NCBI GenBank assembly: GCA_007133875.1 | Contig: SLLW01000424.1 | Location: forward strand, 1 to 10,814 | DNA: 10,814 nt | Reading direction: 5' to 3' | Origin: Balneolales bacterium | Lineage (GTDB): Bacteria > Bacteroidota > Rhodothermia > Balneolales > Natronogracilivirgulaceae | Shown: one piece after another, positions 6,899-10,814 of the stretch | Layout of the letters: the number at the start of each line of letters is the position of its first letter | Position numbering within the stretch: position 1 is the stretch's first letter | Notes under the pieces: model-generated | Databases searched by the model: none | Seen by the model: the letters and a program-made list of their open reading frames with translations, nothing else | Told to the model about the DNA's origin: nothing | Made by a program: the position numbers and the translations under genes

Positions 6899-8701
6899 AT
6901 GATAAAAAAAGATAGTACCGGAGCAGAACGTGTCCGATGGGATCTTTCCGATCTCTATAAGGGCCTTGACGATCCGCAATATAAAAAAGACCGTGAACGT
7001 GTTCTCAACAAAGCCGACGCTTTTGGTGAGACCTATCGTGACAGAGTGGCGGATTTGAGTCCGGTTGATTTTGCCAAAGCACTGGGAGAATATTCCGAAA
7101 TTGTTGAAATTATGAGCCGGCTCGGCTCCTTTGCCTATCTGAGCTGGACCATCAACACCGAAGATCCTTCCCTTGGGAAAGCGGTACAGGAGACCAATGA
7201 ATTATCATCTGAGCTCTCACAGAAGCTGGTATTCTTTACGCTGGAATGGCTGGATCTGGATGAGGAGACAGCCTCAAAGTGGATCCAAAGAGAGGAACTT
7301 GCGGCGTTTAAACATTACCTGGAGACTTCCAGGCTTGACAAGCCCTATAAGCTGGAAGAGAAGGAGGAGAAAATTCTTTCGGCAAAATCGGTTACCGGTT
7401 CACAGGCGTGGGTTCGGTTTTTTGATGAAACCCTTGGCGCGTCCCGTTTCACCTTTGAGGGGGAAACACTAACCGAATCGGAGATTCTAAGCAAAATGCA
7501 TGATGCCGACCGGGAGGTCAGGCGCAAGGCATCCGGGGTGTTTACTCAGGGCCTGGAATCAATGAAGCATCCGCTGACCTATGTTTTCAATACACTGCTT
7601 GCCGACAAGCACACCAACGACCGGTTACGAAACTACCCCCACTGGCTTAAAGCACGAAATCTCGCCAACGAAATATCGGATGAGAGTGTGCAGTCGCTTG
7701 TCGAATCGGTAACCAGCCGATACCCACTCGTTCAGCGTTTTTACCGGCTGAAGAAAAAATTGCTTGGCCTGGATGAAATGAGGGAGTATGACCGGTATGC
7801 TCCGGTCCAGAAAAATCGGGAAAAAATTGGCTGGGATAAGGCACGAAATATCGTTATCGATGCTTACACCGGATTTCATCCCGAAATGGGCCGTATTGCC
7901 GACCGCTTTTTTGAGGAGAAATGGATAGATGCGGCTATTGCTCCCGGTAAACGCGGAGGCGCATACTCCGCATCAACCGTACCCTCGGTCCACCCCTACG
8001 TTTTTATGAATTATGACGGTCAGGTGAGGGATGTCCAGACTCTGGCACACGAACTGGGTCATGGCGTACACCAATACCTGTCACGAAAGCAGGGGGTTCT
8101 GCAATCGGGAACACCATTGACAACTGCCGAAACTGCATCTGTATTCGGAGAAATGCTGGTTTTTCAGAAATTGTTGGCGTCGCTTGACAATCCCGATGAA
8201 AAAATGGCATTGCTGGTCGGCAAAATTGACGATACCATCGCAACGGTGTTTCGTCAGATTTCAATGAACCGTTTCGAGGACCGCATCCACAAGGCCCGGC
8301 GGGAGGAGGGGGAGTTGCCTTCCGAACGTTTCTCGGAAATCTGGATGGAGACCCAAAAACCGGTGTATGGTGATTCGGTTACACTGACCGACAATTATAA
8401 AATGTGGTGGAGCTACATCCCCCATTTTATACACACCCCCGGGTATGTTTATGCGTATGCCTTTGGTGAACTGCTGGTTCTGGCGCTATATCAGCAGTAC
8501 CAGCAGTCCGGAAACGGATTCAATAAAAAATATATGGAAATGCTGGAAAAGGGAGGTTCTGACTGGCCCGATAATCTGACTGCAGAGCTTGGTGTTGATA
8601 TACAGGACCGGCTGTTTTGGGACCGGGGGCTGCAGGCCATCGAATCCATGATTGAAGAAGCTGAGTTATTGCTTCCGTCGGTAACATTGTCACAGAAATA
8701 A
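6899..8701 (+). CDS. pepF: Oligoendopeptidase F (M3 family zinc metallopeptidase)
   Basis: A 600-residue cytoplasmic peptidase of family M3B, which cleaves short to medium peptides and helps recycle peptides produced by larger proteases. The N-terminal TGAERVRWDLSDLY (7-20) is typical of the family, followed by the helical N-terminal domain. The zinc site is HELGH (384-388) within LAHELGHGVHQYLS. The third ligand is Glu411 in TTAETASVFGE, and the substrate-side YIPHFIHTPGYVYAYAFG (506-523) carries the conserved His/Tyr residues. Length and order match complete PepF proteins and no signal peptide is present. ATG at 6899 is the natural start, preceded by an A-rich leader without a Shine-Dalgarno. 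It is followed after 26 bases by the GAF protein and is probably the first gene of a pepF-GAF-deoB operon, divergent from the OGDH gene. Confidence 0.96.
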   Translation: MIKKDSTGAERVRWDLSDLYKGLDDPQYKKDRERVLNKADAFGETYRDRVADLSPVDFAKALGEYSEIVEIMSRLGSFAYLSWTINTEDPSLGKAVQETNELSSELSQKLVFFTLEWLDLDEETASKWIQREELAAFKHYLETSRLDKPYKLEEKEEKILSAKSVTGSQAWVRFFDETLGASRFTFEGETLTESEILSKMHDADREVRRKASGVFTQGLESMKHPLTYVFNTLLADKHTNDRLRNYPHWLKARNLANEISDESVQSLVESVTSRYPLVQRFYRLKKKLLGLDEMREYDRYAPVQKNREKIGWDKARNIVIDAYTGFHPEMGRIADRFFEEKWIDAAIAPGKRGGAYSASTVPSVHPYVFMNYDGQVRDVQTLAHELGHGVHQYLSRKQGVLQSGTPLTTAETASVFGEMLVFQKLLASLDNPDEKMALLVGKIDDTIATVFRQISMNRFEDRIHKARREEGELPSERFSEIWMETQKPVYGDSVTLTDNYKMWWSYIPHFIHTPGYVYAYAFGELLVLALYQQYQQSGNGFNKKYMEMLEKGGSDWPDNLTAELGVDIQDRLFWDRGLQAIESMIEEAELLLPSVTLSQK

Positions 8702-8727
8702 AGAGCCCGATAATTAACCCGAAGATT

Positions 8728-10200
8728 ATGATGAATGGAGATAACAGGGAAAATGAGTATCTGCAGAATTTTAAGAAGATGCTCAATGACATGATTTTTC
8801 TTCTGCGAACTTCGTTTCAGGCAGAGACGGTCTCGATGCATTGGATAAACAGCAACAGGGAGCAACTGGTTCTTGAAAACTATGCAACAAATCAGAAAAA
8901 TGTTGTCTTTCAAGACCGCGTTGCCAGGAAGTCACACTTTCTCGGCAAATACGAAGCTATCAAATCGGTGACCCGCCTGGAAGTCGGTGCCCATATTGCC
9001 CCCGAAGAGCTGCAGCACTATACTTCCGCGGCTTCGGTTCAATATATATATCTGATACCATTTACGTACAATTCCGAAACGGTTGCAATTACCGTAGTGG
9101 AATCATCAGAAAAATCACAATTGACCGAAACCGATGAGGCCGCAATTTCGGCCTACAAAAATGTGTTACAGAAACTGCTTCAAACATACCTGGAACTGAG
9201 TGATCTCTCCGAAAAGCAGACACAATGGTCAGAGTATGATGAAATAGCCGGCAATCTGACCAGGACACGGTCCGCTTTTGACCTGGCCCGGTTACTGCTG
9301 GATGATCTTCAGCAATTTGCCGGAGACAGTGGCGGCGCCGTACTCCTGGCCCGTGGCATGAACGACTGGCACTCCGTGCTATATTCGGACAACGCTGCTT
9401 ATCCGCCGCCTGTTGGACTTGCCATGCAGGAAAACTCTATCTCCGCACAGGCACTCTCTGACGGGAATCCGGTATATGCGTCACATTTCAATTCCAATCC
9501 GAAGCGCATTTCAACTCATGAACCACTCTGCAAGGGGGCATCACTGGCTGTGCCGATAATGCATCAGCAGCGGCGGCAGTTGTTGGCACTGGTCTATAAT
9601 GAAAATCCTCTGATCTTTACTGAGGCAGCAAAGCATAAAATCACTAATCTGTGCCGCATTGCAGGACTCAAAATTGAGGCCATGATTCCCGGTTTGGATG
9701 TTCATGATGATATCTTTTCCAGTCCCATGACCTCATATCAGCAGGAGTTGTTCAGCGGGTCCCTTGAAACAATCCAGTGTCATCTTGACAAGGGAAACGG
9801 CGCAATGCAAACCTGGGCCGGTGTGGTTTGTGTCGGAAATATCGCCGATCTGCGGACAAAACACCGCCTGGAGGAGCTGATTGATCTGCAGAAGCAGGTG
9901 CTTCTACATCTCCGGCCACAAAAAATCGGCCTCTCGGGAATGCTTGGAGGGCACAGTGACTATATTTATACCTTTGTACTTCAATCAACGGATGAAGCGG
10001 CATTTGCCCGCTGGTCGGAGAACCTGATGGAGACGTTTCAGGATGATATCAGTTTTTCCTCGGGAATCAGGGAACCTGTCAATCTGCATATGGGGGTGGC
10101 CCGGCTTGCTTCGGGAACCGATCATGAGGAACTGATGAAAAAGGCAAAAATGGCTATGAATGAGGCGGTAAAAAATAAACAGTTCTTGGTGGAGGTGTGA
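8728..10200 (+). CDS. Probable GAF-GAF-degenerate GGDEF protein, function unknown
   Basis: A 490-residue soluble protein with no signal peptide or membrane segment. I do not recognise a named gene. By eye, residues about 10-155 look like one GAF domain (beta-rich, ending in SQLTETDEAAISAYKNVL, a typical GAF C-terminal helix). Residues about 168-320 look like a second (AFDLARLLLDDLQQFAGDSG at the start, CKGASLAVPIMHQQRRQLLALVY near the end, then FTEAAKHKITNLCRIAGL). Residues about 345-490 resemble a GGDEF fold: MLGGHSDYIYTFVLQ (405-419) sits where LGGDEFxxxL is expected, and LHMGVARLASGTDHEELMKKAKMAMNEAVKNK (453-484) follows the usual SxGxA...AxxAxYxAK end. The signature is GGHSD, so diguanylate cyclase activity is unlikely. 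A sensory or regulatory role is inference. ATG at 8728 (or 8731) is the start. Its 3' end carries the deoB ribosome-binding site. Confidence 0.8.
   Translation: MMNGDNRENEYLQNFKKMLNDMIFLLRTSFQAETVSMHWINSNREQLVLENYATNQKNVVFQDRVARKSHFLGKYEAIKSVTRLEVGAHIAPEELQHYTSAASVQYIYLIPFTYNSETVAITVVESSEKSQLTETDEAAISAYKNVLQKLLQTYLELSDLSEKQTQWSEYDEIAGNLTRTRSAFDLARLLLDDLQQFAGDSGGAVLLARGMNDWHSVLYSDNAAYPPPVGLAMQENSISAQALSDGNPVYASHFNSNPKRISTHEPLCKGASLAVPIMHQQRRQLLALVYNENPLIFTEAAKHKITNLCRIAGLKIEAMIPGLDVHDDIFSSPMTSYQQELFSGSLETIQCHLDKGNGAMQTWAGVVCVGNIADLRTKHRLEELIDLQKQVLLHLRPQKIGLSGMLGGHSDYIYTFVLQSTDEAAFARWSENLMETFQDDISFSSGIREPVNLHMGVARLASGTDHEELMKKAKMAMNEAVKNKQFLVEV
10191..10195 (+). promoter_or_regulatory. Shine-Dalgarno GGAGG for deoB inside the GAF gene's 3' end
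   Basis: GGAGG lies 6 bases before the GTG at 10202 and inside the last codons of the preceding gene (Val-Glu-Val-stop). It favours GTG 10202 as the deoB start over the ATG at 10200, which is in another frame and hits a stop after seven codons. It is the clearest Shine-Dalgarno in the window, since the other genes show none. Stop (10198-10200) and start are 1 base apart, the layout expected for translational coupling. Confidence 0.6.
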
Positions 10201-10201
10201 T

Positions 10202-10814
10202 GTGGGTGTCTGTTATCTGGTAATTATTGACGGTTTGGGTGTCGGTGCGCAGGAGGATTCCGACCTGTATGGTGATGAAGGCAGCAACACACTCGGTCAT
10301 GTTGTAGCACAAACCCGATGCAGGCTCCCGGAGCTGCAGAAACTCGGTATCGGAAATATCATCCCACTTGATTCTGTGGGCCCTGTTTGGAATCCACTTG
10401 CGGCGTTTGGCAAAATGAGGGAAAAATCGGCAGGTAAAGATTCTACCACCGGGCATTGGGAGATTGCGGGTCTGCAGCTTGAACGCCCCTTCCCAACGTA
10501 CAAAAACGGATTTCCGGAAGATGTGATCCGGAAATTTTGCAAACTTACCGGTACCAGTGGCGTTTTGTCAAATCAACCGGCTTCCGGAACAGCGGTTATT
10601 GATGCGTATGGAAAAGAGCATCAGGAAACGGGACTGCCCATTGTCTACACATCGGCTGACAGTGTATTCCAGGTGGCATGCCACGTAGAAACCGTTCCGT
10701 TGACGACTCTGTATGAATGGTGTAAAATTGCCCGAAATCAGGTGATGGTTGAGCAACATGCCGTCGGCCGCGTGATTGCACGGCCTTTCACCGGCAAACC
10801 GGGAGCGTATGAAC
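10202..10814 (+). CDS. deoB: Phosphopentomutase DeoB (3'-truncated by window edge)
   Basis: The first 204 codons of phosphopentomutase, the Mn-dependent enzyme of the alkaline phosphatase superfamily that interconverts ribose 1-phosphate and ribose 5-phosphate (and the deoxyribose pair) in nucleoside salvage. Seen here are the N-terminal metal-binding Asp10 in LVIIDGLGVGA, the DEGSNTLGH block (25-33), the active-site segment SAGKDSTTGHWE (76-87), in which Thr83 is the probable phosphothreonine, then PASGTAVID (126-134), YTSADSVFQVACH (149-161) and VGRVIARPF (188-196) from the cap domain. The family is about 390-400 residues, so roughly half is missing together with the C-terminal metal ligands. 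The GTG start at 10202 is supported by a GGAGG 6 bases upstream and by similarity beginning at residue 4. It is 1 base downstream of the GAF protein and probably cotranscribed with it and pepF. Confidence 0.95.
   Translation, partial: MGVCYLVIIDGLGVGAQEDSDLYGDEGSNTLGHVVAQTRCRLPELQKLGIGNIIPLDSVGPVWNPLAAFGKMREKSAGKDSTTGHWEIAGLQLERPFPTYKNGFPEDVIRKFCKLTGTSGVLSNQPASGTAVIDAYGKEHQETGLPIVYTSADSVFQVACHVETVPLTTLYEWCKIARNQVMVEQHAVGRVIARPFTGKPGAYE

Noticed and set aside
10200..10223. ATG at 10200 as the start of the last gene
   Set aside because: That frame ends after seven codons. The phosphopentomutase frame starts at GTG 10202 with a well-spaced GGAGG.
1..10814. Mobile element, CRISPR array, toxin-antitoxin or defence system
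   Set aside because: No transposase, integrase, regularly spaced repeats, tRNA-linked insertion, small paired ORFs or nuclease/sensor gene sets are present. All seven genes are housekeeping or single regulatory-type genes with uniform base composition.

Overview
The window is an ordinary chromosomal stretch, about half GC and densely packed. It carries seven protein genes: two cut by the window edges and five complete. There are no RNA genes, insertion sequences, CRISPR arrays or phage signals. Three things point to a bacterium of the Bacteroidota / Rhodothermota-Balneolota group, with Balneolota as my best guess: start codons mostly without Shine-Dalgarno sequences, a -7 box of the Bacteroidota type (TAnnTTTG) upstream of the pterin genes, and the style of the proteins. 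This placement is inference, because no 16S or marker phylogeny is possible here.

Left block, plus strand (1-2856): the 3' part of ftsH (membrane AAA+ zinc protease), a 96-base gap with a candidate promoter, then queD/PTPS and folE2 20 bases apart. FolE2 makes 7,8-dihydroneopterin triphosphate from GTP and the QueD/PTPS-type enzyme consumes it, so the pair encodes consecutive steps at the head of pterin, queuosine or folate metabolism.

Middle block, minus strand (2859-6725): one very large gene for a fused 2-oxoglutarate dehydrogenase. It has an E2-type succinyltransferase domain without a lipoyl domain, joined to a complete ThDP-dependent E1, as in the actinobacterial Kgd/OdhA enzymes. Its stop codon lies 2 bases from the folE2 stop in a convergent arrangement, and a perfect 6-bp inverted repeat spans the junction.

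Right block, plus strand (6899-10814), divergent from the OGDH gene across a roughly 170-base AT-rich intergenic region that contains a TGATCA-N5-TGATCA element: pepF (M3 oligoendopeptidase), a 490-residue protein that I read as GAF-GAF plus a degenerate GGDEF domain, and the 5' half of deoB (phosphopentomutase). The gaps are 26 bases and 1 base, so this is probably one operon, with deoB translationally coupled to the GAF protein.

I found no clear new defence or mobile system. The points most worth a second look are the Kgd-type fusion outside Actinobacteria, the GAF/degenerate-GGDEF protein coupled to deoB, the PTPS-like form of QueD beside folE2, and the hairpin at the convergent junction.
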